Below are positions 45,050-52,871 of a stretch of DNA of 64,000 nucleotides, piece by piece. Where the stretch lies: contig NZ_CP040818.1 in NCBI RefSeq assembly GCF_005887635.2, forward strand, positions 1,828,501-1,892,500, given 5' to 3'. The notes under the pieces were generated by a model, which was not told the DNA's origin, searched no databases, and saw only the letters and a program-made list of their open reading frames with translations. Both the position numbers and the translations under genes were made by a program. Source of the stretch: Paroceanicella profunda (GTDB lineage Bacteria > Pseudomonadota > Alphaproteobacteria > Rhodobacterales > Rhodobacteraceae). Positions within the stretch are counted from its first letter, which is position 1, and every line of letters begins with the position of its first letter.

Positions 45050-45649
45050 ATGGCATACCGTGGCATCGGAACGAAGACGGGCCTCGCCCTCATGCTTGCG
45101 CTGGGCGTCGCCGCCTGCGGTGACGGCGGCACCGGCGAACGCCAGAGCCTGTTGCGCTCGGCCGGCCTGCGCCAGGCGCCGCCGGACGAGTTTCTCGTCG
45201 TGCAGCGCAACAAGCTCGAGATGCCGGGCAGCTATTCCAGCCTGCCGCCGCCGAATCCCGAAGGCCGCAACCTCGTCGACCCGCAGCCCGAGCAGGAGGT
45301 GGCCACGCTGCTCTCCGGCGCCGGTGCGGCGGGTGCCACGCGCGGCGGGGCGCTGAGCCCGGGGCAGACCGCGCTCATGGCCTCCGCAGGCACCCCGGCT
45401 CCCGGCATCCGCCAGACCGTGCAGGTCGAGGACAGCGCGCGCGAGGGCGGCTCGGACAACTACGGCCTGAGCTCCTTCATGGGCTATTCCTTCAACGACC
45501 CCTACGAGGACGAGATCCTCGATCCCGGCCCGGAGGCGCAGCGCCTGCGCGATCAGGGGGTGATGACCCCCGCCGCGCCGCCGCAGGCCGTGGAGCCGGA
45601 CGCGGGCACCCGCGGCGAAGACCCGGCCCACGGCACCATCATCTTCTGA
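45050..45649 (+). CDS. DUF3035 family lipoprotein
   Basis: A 199-aa outer-membrane or periplasmic lipoprotein. It has a signal with lipobox GVAACGDGG, so Cys23 would be acylated. The family core is SLLRSAGLRQAPPDEFLVVQ and LEMPGSYSSLPPPNPEGRNL, hallmarks of DUF3035, a family of unknown function in Rhodobacterales. The rest is low complexity. It is between lspA and two M16 peptidases, which fits an envelope role. I chose ATG 45050; ATG 45035 would add five residues before the signal. Confidence 0.85.
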   Translation: MAYRGIGTKTGLALMLALGVAACGDGGTGERQSLLRSAGLRQAPPDEFLVVQRNKLEMPGSYSSLPPPNPEGRNLVDPQPEQEVATLLSGAGAAGATRGGALSPGQTALMASAGTPAPGIRQTVQVEDSAREGGSDNYGLSSFMGYSFNDPYEDEILDPGPEAQRLRDQGVMTPAAPPQAVEPDAGTRGEDPAHGTIIF

Positions 45650-45654
45650 CCGAC

Positions 45655-45688
45655 AACCGGCCCCCCGCCACCCGGCGCGGGGCCGGTT
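45655..45688 (+). terminator. Terminator after the DUF3035 gene
   Basis: A perfect 10-bp stem AACCGGCCCC/GGGGCCGGTT (45655-45664 with 45679-45688), followed by CGCGTTT. It is 5 bp past the stop codon. Confidence 0.65.
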
Positions 45689-45796
45689 CGCGTTTGGCGG
45701 GGCCCGGCGCTCCCGGCGGGGTCACGACAGGTTTATTGCCGGGCCATTGCCCCGTGCCCGGCGCCGTCTAGACTGCGCGCAGTCTGACCTTACCCC

Positions 45797-45832
45797 AAGG
45801 AGGCGGCGGGCCCGCCCGCCGGAAGCGCCAAC
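45797..45832 (+). promoter_or_regulatory. Shine-Dalgarno separated from its start by a hairpin
   Basis: AAGGAGG (45797-45803) is followed at once by a perfect 7-bp stem CGGCGGG/CCCGCCG with a 4-nt loop (45804-45821), then 11 nt to the GTG start at 45833. Without folding the SD is 29 nt from the start, which is too far. With the stem looped out the distance falls to about 11 nt. There is no in-frame start codon closer to the SD. Confidence 0.5.
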
Positions 45833-47257
45833 GTGACTGTCCTGCGCTCGCTCGTCTCGCGCATCGTCCTGCCGGTTCTGCCGGTGCTGATGCTCGGGCT
45901 TCCCGCGGCGGCGGAAGCCCCCGTGACCCATTTCACCCTCGACAACGGCATGGAAGGCGTGGTGATCGAAGACCATCGCGCCCCGGTCGTCACCCACATG
46001 GTGTGGTACCGCATCGGCTCCGCCGACGAACAGCCCGGCAAGTCCGGCATCGCGCATTTCCTCGAACACCTGATGTTCAAGGGCACGGACACCATCCCCG
46101 AGGGGGCCTTCTCCAAGATCGTCGCCGCGAACGGCGGGCAGGACAACGCCTTCACCTCCTACGACTACACCGGCTATTTCCAGAACATCGCCGCCGACCG
46201 GCTGGACGTGGTGATGAAGATGGAGGCGGACCGGATGCGCAACCTCGTGCTCTCGGACGCGGTGGTGAACCCGGAGCGCGACGTGATCCTGGAGGAGCGC
46301 AACTCCCGGGTGGAGAACAACCCCTCCGCCCTGTTCGGCGAGCAGATGGACGCCGCCCAGTTCATGAACCACCATTACGGCATTCCGGTGATCGGCTGGC
46401 GCCACGAGATGGAGGGGCTGACCCGCGAGGACGCGCTGGCCTTCTACCACCGCTACTACGCGCCCAACAACGCCATCCTCGTGGTGGCGGGCGACGTGGA
46501 CCCGGCGAAGGTGGAGGAGATGGCGAAGGAGATCTACGGGCCCGTTGCCCCCACGCCGGACCTCGCCCCCCGCGCCCGCCCGCAGGAGCCGCCGCAGCGC
46601 GCGCCGCGCCACCTCACCTACGAGGACCCCCGCGTGGGCCAACCCTACGTGATGCGCACCTACCTCTCGCCGGAGCGCAACCCCGGCGACCAGAAGACCG
46701 CCGCCGCGCTCACCGTGCTGGCGGAGCTGCTGGGCGGCTCCGGCCTCACCTCGGTGATGGGCCAGGAGCTGCAGCTCAAGCAGAAGATCGCGCTTGCCTC
46801 CGGCGCCTCCTACCAGGGCCTGTCGATCGACCCGAACACCTTCACGGTCTACGTGGTGCCGGTGCCCGGCGTGTCGCTGGCCGACGCGGAGGCGGCGATG
46901 GACAAGGTGATCGCCGATTTCCTGCAGAACGGCCCGGACCCGGACGATCTCGCCCGCATCCGCGAGCAGGTGCGCGCCTCGGAGATCTACGCGCTCGACA
47001 GCCAGTCCGGCCTCGCCCGGCGCTATGGCTCGGCACTGGCCGTGGGCCTCACGGTCGAGGACGTGGCCGCCTGGCCCGACCTGCTGCAGGAGGTGACGGC
47101 CGATGACGTGATGGCCGCCGCGCGCGAGGTGTTCAACCCGCTCAACTCGGTGACCGGCTGGCTGAAGGCGCCGGACCCGGCCCCCGGCGCCCCGGAAGGG
47201 GTCGCCCCCGCCGCCGCGACCGACCTGCCCGCCGCAACCGGAGAGGTAACCCAGTGA
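45833..47257 (+). CDS. M16 family zinc peptidase, catalytically complete
   Basis: A 474-aa exported M16 (pitrilysin/processing-peptidase family) metallopeptidase. The signal peptide is MTVLRSLVSRIVLPVLPVLM... ending near AAAEA. The inverted zinc motif is HFLEH (H75, E78, H79) with the distal Glu in VILEERNSRVEN. The second M16 domain follows from about residue 215. The start is GTG 45833. It pairs with an M16 gene lacking the zinc motif one base later, and such pairs form heterodimeric periplasmic peptidases. Substrate unknown. Confidence 0.93.
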   Translation: MTVLRSLVSRIVLPVLPVLMLGLPAAAEAPVTHFTLDNGMEGVVIEDHRAPVVTHMVWYRIGSADEQPGKSGIAHFLEHLMFKGTDTIPEGAFSKIVAANGGQDNAFTSYDYTGYFQNIAADRLDVVMKMEADRMRNLVLSDAVVNPERDVILEERNSRVENNPSALFGEQMDAAQFMNHHYGIPVIGWRHEMEGLTREDALAFYHRYYAPNNAILVVAGDVDPAKVEEMAKEIYGPVAPTPDLAPRARPQEPPQRAPRHLTYEDPRVGQPYVMRTYLSPERNPGDQKTAAALTVLAELLGGSGLTSVMGQELQLKQKIALASGASYQGLSIDPNTFTVYVVPVPGVSLADAEAAMDKVIADFLQNGPDPDDLARIREQVRASEIYALDSQSGLARRYGSALAVGLTVEDVAAWPDLLQEVTADDVMAAAREVFNPLNSVTGWLKAPDPAPGAPEGVAPAAATDLPAATGEVTQ

Positions 47258-48585
47258 TGGTTTTCCACAGCCTTGGCCGCGGCCTTGCCGCCGCCGCCTT
47301 CCTCACCCTCGCGGCGCTGCCGCTCTCCGCGGCCACCGACATCGAGGAGGTCACCTCCCCGGGCGGCATCAAGGCCTGGCTGGTGCAGGAGCATTCCATC
47401 CCGATCATCTCGCTGGAGATCAGCTTCGCCGGCGGCAGCGCGCTGGACCCCGCGGGCAAGGAAGGCGCCGGCAACCTCTCCATGGCGCTGCTGGAGGAGG
47501 GCGCGGGTGACCGCGACGCCGTGGCCTTCGCCCGGGCCGCGGAAGGCATCGGCGCGCAGTTCGGCTTCTCCTCCGGGGCTGATTCGGCCTCCGTCTCCGC
47601 CAGCATGCTGACGGAGAACCGCGACGCCTCCGTGGCGCTGCTGCATGACGCGCTCACCGCGCCGCGTTTCGGCGAGGAGGCGGTGGAGCGCGTGCGCGCC
47701 CAGGTGCTCTCCGGCCTGCGCTCGGACGAGACGGACCCGCAGTCCATCGCCTCGAAGACCTTCCGCGAGCTGGTGTTCCCGGACGACCCCTACGGCCGCT
47801 CCACCGACGGCACGATCGAGAGCGTGACCGCGCTCACCGCCGCGGACCTGCGCGCCGCGCATGACGCGATGCTGGTGCGCTCGCGCGCCCGCATCGGCGT
47901 GGTGGGCGACATCACGCCCGAGGAGCTGGGCAAGATGCTCGACACCCTGTTCGAGGGCCTGCCGCAGGACGGCCCGGCGCTGCCCGGCCATGTGGAGCCC
48001 AACCTCACCGGCGGCACCACGGTGCAGGCGTTCGACACCCCGCAATCGGTGGTGGTCTTCGCCCAGAAGGGTATCGACCGGCATGACCCGGATTTCTTTC
48101 CGGCCTATGTTCTCAACCACATACTGGGCGGCGGCGGCTTCTCCTCGCGCCTCACCGAGGAGGTGCGCGAGAAGCGCGGCCTCACCTATGGCGTCTATTC
48201 GTACCTCGCCGGCTATGACCGGGCGAACCTGTGGATGGGCGGCGTGGCCTCTGCGAATGACCGGGTGGGCAAGGCCATCGAGGTGATCAAGGCGGAATGG
48301 GCCCGCATGGCCCAGGGCGGCGTGACCGACCGGGAACTGCAGGACGCGAAGACTTACCTCACCGGCGCCTACCCGCTGCGCTTCGACTCCAACTCCAAGA
48401 TCGCCGACATCCTGGTGGGCGTGCAGGAGGAGGGGCTCGGCATCGACTACACCACGAAGCGCAACGACTACGTGAACGCGGTCACGAAGGAGGACATCGC
48501 CCGGGTGGCGAAGCGCCTGATGACCCCCGACGGCCTGCGCTTCGTCGTGGTGGGCAAGCCGGAGGGCGTGACCGCCTCGAACTGA
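47257..48585 (+). CDS. M16 family peptidase-like partner lacking the zinc motif
   Basis: A 442-aa exported M16 homologue (signal MVFHSLGRGLAAAAFLTLAA). Where the active partner has HFLEH this protein has GAGNLSMALLEEGAG, so the zinc ligands are absent and it is probably the non-catalytic half of a heterodimer, similar to the alpha subunit of mitochondrial processing peptidase. The C-terminal domain carries the conserved RLTEEVREKRGLTYGVYSYL segment. ATG 47257 overlaps the previous stop by one base (TGATG), so coupled translation and 1:1 production are likely. Confidence 0.92.
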   Translation: MVFHSLGRGLAAAAFLTLAALPLSAATDIEEVTSPGGIKAWLVQEHSIPIISLEISFAGGSALDPAGKEGAGNLSMALLEEGAGDRDAVAFARAAEGIGAQFGFSSGADSASVSASMLTENRDASVALLHDALTAPRFGEEAVERVRAQVLSGLRSDETDPQSIASKTFRELVFPDDPYGRSTDGTIESVTALTAADLRAAHDAMLVRSRARIGVVGDITPEELGKMLDTLFEGLPQDGPALPGHVEPNLTGGTTVQAFDTPQSVVVFAQKGIDRHDPDFFPAYVLNHILGGGGFSSRLTEEVREKRGLTYGVYSYLAGYDRANLWMGGVASANDRVGKAIEVIKAEWARMAQGGVTDRELQDAKTYLTGAYPLRFDSNSKIADILVGVQEEGLGIDYTTKRNDYVNAVTKEDIARVAKRLMTPDGLRFVVVGKPEGVTASN

Positions 48586-48659
48586 CGCCCCGGGCGCGCG
48601 GGGGCGGTTGCGTCCGCCTCCGCGCGGTTCTACATGGGCGGCAGCGAAAGGATATCCCG

Positions 48660-49127
48660 ATGGCCAAGCGACAGTTCACTGAGACCTCCGGACCCAGCCA
48701 GCGCATGCTGCGCGTGGGAGAGCTGATCCGTCACGCCCTGTCGGACGTGCTGTCGCGCGGCGACCTGCATGACCCGGACCTGGGCCGCTCGCCCATCACC
48801 GTCTCCGAGGTGCGCTGCTCGCCCGACCTGCGGCACGCCACGGTTTTCGTGCTGCCCCTGCTGGGCGAGAACACCGACGGGGTGATCGCGGCGCTGGAGC
48901 GCAACCGCGGCGAGCTGCGCCGGGTGGTGACCCGCGCGGTGAAGCTGAAGTTCTCGCCGGAGCTGCACTTCCAGCCCGATGACAGTTTCGACCGCATGGA
49001 CGAGACGCGCCGCCTGCTCGCCTCCGACACCGTGCGCCGCGACGTGGAGCAGGACGAGGACGAGACCGACGAGGACGAGACCGACGGGGACGAGGGCGGC
49101 GAGGACACCGGCCGCCGCGACGCCTGA
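48660..49127 (+). CDS. rbfA: 30S ribosome-binding factor RbfA
   Basis: A 155-aa KH-fold factor for 16S rRNA maturation and cold adaptation. It shows QRMLRVGELIRHALSDVLSRGDLHD in part (QRMLRVGELIRHALSDVL), RHATVFVLPLLG and FSPELHFQPDDSFDRMDE. The last 30 residues are an acidic repeat (DEDETDEDETDGDEGG) beyond the family core. AAGGA precedes the ATG. It precedes truB, the common rbfA-truB order, although infB and nusA are not present. Confidence 0.95.
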   Translation: MAKRQFTETSGPSQRMLRVGELIRHALSDVLSRGDLHDPDLGRSPITVSEVRCSPDLRHATVFVLPLLGENTDGVIAALERNRGELRRVVTRAVKLKFSPELHFQPDDSFDRMDETRRLLASDTVRRDVEQDEDETDEDETDGDEGGEDTGRRDA

Positions 49128-49213
49128 GCCCGCGCCCGCATCGCGCTTGAAACCCCGCGGTCGCCCGGGTATGGCCCGGGCGTCCACATCGCGGTGAGCA
49201 CAGGGAGAGAGAC

Positions 49214-50122
49214 ATGGCGCGCGGAAAGAAGGGCCGTCCGGTCGATGGCTGGCTGGTGGTCGACAAGCCCGCCGGCATCACGTCCTCGGCCGTGGTGAAC
49301 AAGGCCCGCTGGGCCTTCGGCGCCCGCAAGGCCGGCCATGCCGGCACGCTCGACCCCGCCGCCACCGGCGTGCTCGCCATCGCCTTCGGCGAGGCCACCA
49401 AGACCGTTCCCTACATCACCGACGCGCTGAAGGCCTACCGGTTCACCGTCACCTGGGGGGCGGCCACGAACACCGATGACGCCGAGGGCGAGGTGATCGA
49501 AACCTCCGCCCTGCGCCCCTCCGAGGCCGATATCCGCGCCGCGCTGCCGGCGTTCACCGGCGATATCCTGCAGGTTCCGCCGCAGTTCTCCGCCGTAAAG
49601 GTGGAGGGCGAGCGGGCCTACGCGCTGGCACGGGCCGGCGACGAGCTGGAGCTCTCCGCCCGGCCGCTCTTCGTGGAGAGCCTCGATCTGGTGGAGGCAG
49701 GGGCCGACACCGCCGTGCTGGAGATGGTCTGCGGCAAGGGCGGTTACGTGCGCTCCATCGCGCGCGATCTCGGCCGCAGGCTCGGCTGCCTCGGCCATGT
49801 GAAGGAGCTGCGCCGGGTGTGGTCCGGCCCGTTCGAGGCCTCCGACGGCATCGCGTTCACGCTGCTGGACGAACTGGCGAAATCCCCCGAGCTGGACAGG
49901 CACCTGCTGCCGCTGGAAACCGGCCTGGCCGAGCTGCCCGAGCTGCGCTGCACCCCCGAGGGCGCGGCCCGGCTGCGCAACGGCAACCCGGGCATGGTTC
50001 TGGCCGCGGAGGTGGAGTACGGCGACGAGGCCTGGGCCAGCTTCGAGGGCCGCGCCGTGGCGATCGGGGTCTACAGGGCCGGCGAACTTCACCCCTCGCG
50101 GGTTCTGCTCTCCGGGGAGTGA
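49214..50122 (+). CDS. truB: tRNA pseudouridine-55 synthase TruB
   Basis: A 302-aa pseudouridine synthase that converts U55 in the T loop of tRNAs. The catalytic Asp is D47 in [43 protein letters not shown] and [12 protein letters not shown] are the other family motifs. GGGAGAG precedes the ATG. A short GC hairpin (49162-49182) lies between rbfA and truB but has no U-tract. Confidence 0.96.
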   Translation: MARGKKGRPVDGWLVVDKPAGITSSAVVNKARWAFGARKAGHAGTLDPAATGVLAIAFGEATKTVPYITDALKAYRFTVTWGAATNTDDAEGEVIETSALRPSEADIRAALPAFTGDILQVPPQFSAVKVEGERAYALARAGDELELSARPLFVESLDLVEAGADTAVLEMVCGKGGYVRSIARDLGRRLGCLGHVKELRRVWSGPFEASDGIAFTLLDELAKSPELDRHLLPLETGLAELPELRCTPEGAARLRNGNPGMVLAAEVEYGDEAWASFEGRAVAIGVYRAGELHPSRVLLSGE

Positions 50123-50288
50123 GCGCAGGAGGCCCCGGGGCGGCGCCCGGGCACGCCCCTCATCGCGGCTGGCAGGGGCTCGGGGCAGCCTGCGCTCCAC
50201 GACATCGCCGGTTGAAGGCCCTCGCGCGGCCATCCTCCGCGTGACGCGTCCGTGCCGGGGAGGCGGGCAAGCCGCCACCTGAGGGCGG

Positions 50289-51269
50289 TCAGGCGCCGGA
50301 GGGGACGCGGGACTGGATGTCGGCAAAGGCCTGCAGCATGGTTTCGCTGGGTTCCGGGTCCGGCTCGCGGTGGCGCAGGAACACCTCGCGCAGGCGCAGG
50401 CGCACGGGGGGGCGGATGTCCTCGAAGCCTTCGGTGAGGGCGTCGAACCCGGCCAGGTCCGCCGGCACGCCGTGCTCGACCAGCCGCACATAAAGCCGTT
50501 GCCGGGTTTCGGCCGGCACGTGCCGCACCGCATTCAACCGCCGCATCAGCGAAACCACCGGCCAGCCCGGGCTGCGGTTCAGCCATTGCGGGCCGGGGTC
50601 GATTCGCGCCGCGGTGGCGGGGGAAAGCCCGCAGGCCACGAGCACGCTGGGCACCAGGCCGCCCGGCTCGGTCGGGGCGTCGTAACGCAGCCGGGTGACG
50701 GCGGCGCTGCCGAAGGTCGCCTCCCACAACCGTGCGTCATCGGCCTGCCGCCGCGTGGCCCGGAGGGCATAGGCGTGGAAGTCCAGCCGGCCGAACGGCG
50801 GTGCCTTCACCGACTGGATGTAGCGCGAGCGCAGCCGCTGCAGCGGGTTGCGCTCCACCGCCACAACATGCACCTCATGGCCGGAGAGATACTCCGCAAC
50901 CCGGGCCACGGCCTGGGTGTCGAGATGGAAGAAAGCCTCGGAAGACAACAGGATATCGCCCGCGGGCGCCCGGTCGATCTCCGCCAGCAGCGCGGCCCAC
51001 ACCTGCTCCGCGGGCTGGCGCTCCGGCGGGGCGATGAAGGCCGGATATTCCGCGCGCAGCGACAGGGCCAGCAGGTGTTGCGCCACGCCCGCGCCGGAGG
51101 CGAGACAGCCCGCGCGGGGGTAGATCGCCCCCTCGCGCGCCAGCATCCTGCGATGGGTGGCAAGGGCGGTCTGCAGCGTGGTCGTGCCGGTTTTCGGCGC
51201 CCCGATATGCAGGTGGATGCGGCGCCGGCGGCCTCCCGGTTTCAGTCTCGTCAACAGGGAGCCGAACAT
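50289..51269 (-). CDS. Sulfotransferase family protein
   Basis: A 326-aa protein with the PAPS-binding P-loop of sulfotransferases at HLHIGAPKTGTTTLQTAL near residue 18, followed by LLSSEAFFHL and VVAVERNPLQRLRSRYIQSV, the 3'-phosphate-binding Arg/Ser region. Substrate unknown; a carbohydrate or surface polymer would be plausible. I chose ATG 51269 (MFGSLLTRLKPG) because GGAGG lies 5 nt upstream. It is divergent from the orphan 115-aa gene and not linked to other carbohydrate genes here. Confidence 0.85.
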   Translation of the reverse strand: MFGSLLTRLKPGGRRRRIHLHIGAPKTGTTTLQTALATHRRMLAREGAIYPRAGCLASGAGVAQHLLALSLRAEYPAFIAPPERQPAEQVWAALLAEIDRAPAGDILLSSEAFFHLDTQAVARVAEYLSGHEVHVVAVERNPLQRLRSRYIQSVKAPPFGRLDFHAYALRATRRQADDARLWEATFGSAAVTRLRYDAPTEPGGLVPSVLVACGLSPATAARIDPGPQWLNRSPGWPVVSLMRRLNAVRHVPAETRQRLYVRLVEHGVPADLAGFDALTEGFEDIRPPVRLRLREVFLRHREPDPEPSETMLQAFADIQSRVPSGA

Positions 51270-51433
51270 CAAAACCCTCCTCACTTGCGAACCGCACCAG
51301 GAGCGCTGGCACCTCAATCCCACCCGCAACAAGGGTAGGGCGCTTGCCGCACTGCGGCAAGCCGATGAACCAAACCGATCTTCCGGGCGTTGTTTCGGGA
51401 GAGGGCCATTCCGGCCCTGGAAAGGAGACTGAA

Positions 51434-51781
51434 ATGTCAGTTTTCGGTGCTGTCTACGACGACCAGAATGACCCGTCTCTGTCCGAACAGGCGGTGATCA
51501 TCCGCTTTTCCCATGCGCAGGACGACATGTCCGAAGTGCTCGCGCTGGAGGACGCCCTCCGCGATGCGCTGAGCGTGGAGGGGAATGCCACCGTCGACGG
51601 ATATATCGTGGACCCGGAGGATGGCCGGGTGGTGATCACCATCACCGGCCCGCGGGCCGACCAGATCTGGCAGCAGATCCAGGCCCTTGTGCAGAAGGCA
51701 CATCTTCTCTCCGGGGCGATCATCACGCTGCGCCACGGCCCGGCCGCGGAAGGCACGGCCCAGCAATCCGTGACGTTCTGA
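51434..51781 (+). CDS. Hypothetical protein, 115 aa
   Basis: I do not recognise the family. The sequence is soluble, acidic and well folded in appearance: MSVFGAVYDDQNDPSLSEQA, then alternating strands and helices (VIIRFSHAQDDMSEVLALED, DGRVVITITGPRADQIWQQI, LLSGAIITLRHGP). No signal peptide, membrane segment or cysteine. AGGAG 9 nt before the ATG makes the start firm. It stands alone between the divergent sulfotransferase gene and convergent cspA. Confidence 0.75.
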   Translation: MSVFGAVYDDQNDPSLSEQAVIIRFSHAQDDMSEVLALEDALRDALSVEGNATVDGYIVDPEDGRVVITITGPRADQIWQQIQALVQKAHLLSGAIITLRHGPAAEGTAQQSVTF

Positions 51782-51904
51782 GCTGAGCGCTGCCAAAGGG
51801 CCGGCCGTCTCACGCGCCGCGGAACCGGGGGGCCGGCTTCGCGGCGCAGCCTTGCGCGCGGTACGGGCCTCGCGGGGCTGGAAGCAGCCCCCGGCACAGC
51901 AAAA

Positions 51905-51932
51905 CGCCCTCGCCGGGGGTCCGGCGAGGGCG
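51905..51932 (-). terminator. Rho-independent terminator of cspA
   Basis: A perfect 12-bp stem CGCCCTCGCCGG/CCGGCGAGGGCG (51905-51916 with 51921-51932) with a 4-nt loop. On the minus strand it is followed by TTTTGCTG. It lies 58 bp beyond the cspA stop. Confidence 0.85.
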
Positions 51933-51990
51933 CATGTCGTCATGACCTGGGGCGCGCTTGCGGAAGCTCCGCCGGCGCCCGGTCAGCGAG

Positions 51991-52200
51991 TCAGTCGATG
52001 AATTTCACATCGCCTGCGGATTCACGGCCGTCGCGGCCCTTCTCCATTTCGAACTCGACCTTCTGGCCGTCAGCCGGAGCAGCGAGGCCCGAACGGTTGA
52101 GAGCCGAAATGTGCAGGAACACGTCCTTGCCAGCGCCATCGGGCTGAATGAAGCCAAAACCTTTGGTTTCGTTGAACCATTTCACGGTGCCAGTAGCCAT
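51991..52200 (-). CDS. cspA: Cold-shock protein (CspA family)
   Basis: A 69-aa OB-fold RNA chaperone. RNP1 is KGFGFIQPD and RNP2 is VFLHISAL, with the usual TVKWFNETKG start. GGAG precedes the ATG. The region upstream to the DUF1810 gene (52201-52392) is AT-richer than its surroundings and could hold a long 5' leader as is typical of cold-shock genes, but I cannot fold it reliably. It ends in a good terminator. Confidence 0.97.
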   Translation of the reverse strand: MATGTVKWFNETKGFGFIQPDGAGKDVFLHISALNRSGLAAPADGQKVEFEMEKGRDGRESAGDVKFID

Positions 52201-52392
52201 CGTGGTATCTCCGTCTGTATCAATCCACCGTCTGCAGGATGCAACGGCGCCGGCGTATCGGTCCTATATCGAAGGACTGTGCGCCGGTAGTCGACGGAAC
52301 AGCAGGCTCAATAGAAGAACGTTAGCCAGTCCCATATGCGGCCAAAGCCGATTCAACGCAAGTACTATCCGGGGAAAGAGGCGCGGTGCGCC

Positions 52393-52812
52393 TCACAATC
52401 TCGCAACTGTGGCAGGATGGTCGCGGCCGTCGAAGAACGTGTCCAGGGCGTCCGAGAACAGGAAATCGTCTTCGCTTTCGGGGGCGGAGACATGCCGGAA
52501 CAGGGTGACGCAGGCGTGGAACTTCCGGTCATCGGGGCGTCCAAGGATTTCGGCCGCCGGAACGCCGCGGTGGGAGAGCATCGCGCGGGTCGATTCGTGC
52601 AGGCGGGCGCCGAGGAGCGGGTCCGCGAGGTAGGCCCGCGCCTCGGCGGGGCCGGTGAGCGCGTAGCGGCGCGACATTTCGGAGCGGCCGAGGCCCAGGA
52701 GCTGAGGGAACACGAACCATATCCAGTGGCGCGTCTTGCGGCCGGACCGGAGTTCGGTGAGCGCGATGGGGTAGACCCCCTCCTGCGCCTCGATGAAGCG
52801 CCTCAGCGACAT
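52393..52812 (-). CDS. DUF1810 domain protein
   Basis: A 139-aa protein of the DUF1810 family, a compact helical domain of unknown function. The family pattern is visible as RFIEAQEGVYPIALTELRSG, KTRHWIWFVFPQLLGLG, RYALTGPAEARAYLADPLLG and KFHACVTLFRHVS. No signal or catalytic motif is assigned. It lies 59 bp downstream of ileS on the same strand and upstream of cspA. Confidence 0.9.
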   Translation of the reverse strand: MSLRRFIEAQEGVYPIALTELRSGRKTRHWIWFVFPQLLGLGRSEMSRRYALTGPAEARAYLADPLLGARLHESTRAMLSHRGVPAAEILGRPDDRKFHACVTLFRHVSAPESEDDFLFSDALDTFFDGRDHPATVARL

Positions 52813-52871
52813 GTGGGTTCATGTGGATCCGCCGCGGCCCGCGTCAAGCGCGGCCCGCGGCGGGGGCGTGG

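Noticed and set aside
43559..45213. Minus-strand frames with Cys/Pro-rich repeats near lspA
   Set aside because: They overlap purH and lspA on the other strand and their repeats derive from the 43-bp duplication.
49162..49182. Terminator between rbfA and truB
   Set aside because: The 8-bp GC stem has no U-tract and the genes are co-oriented, so termination there is not supported.
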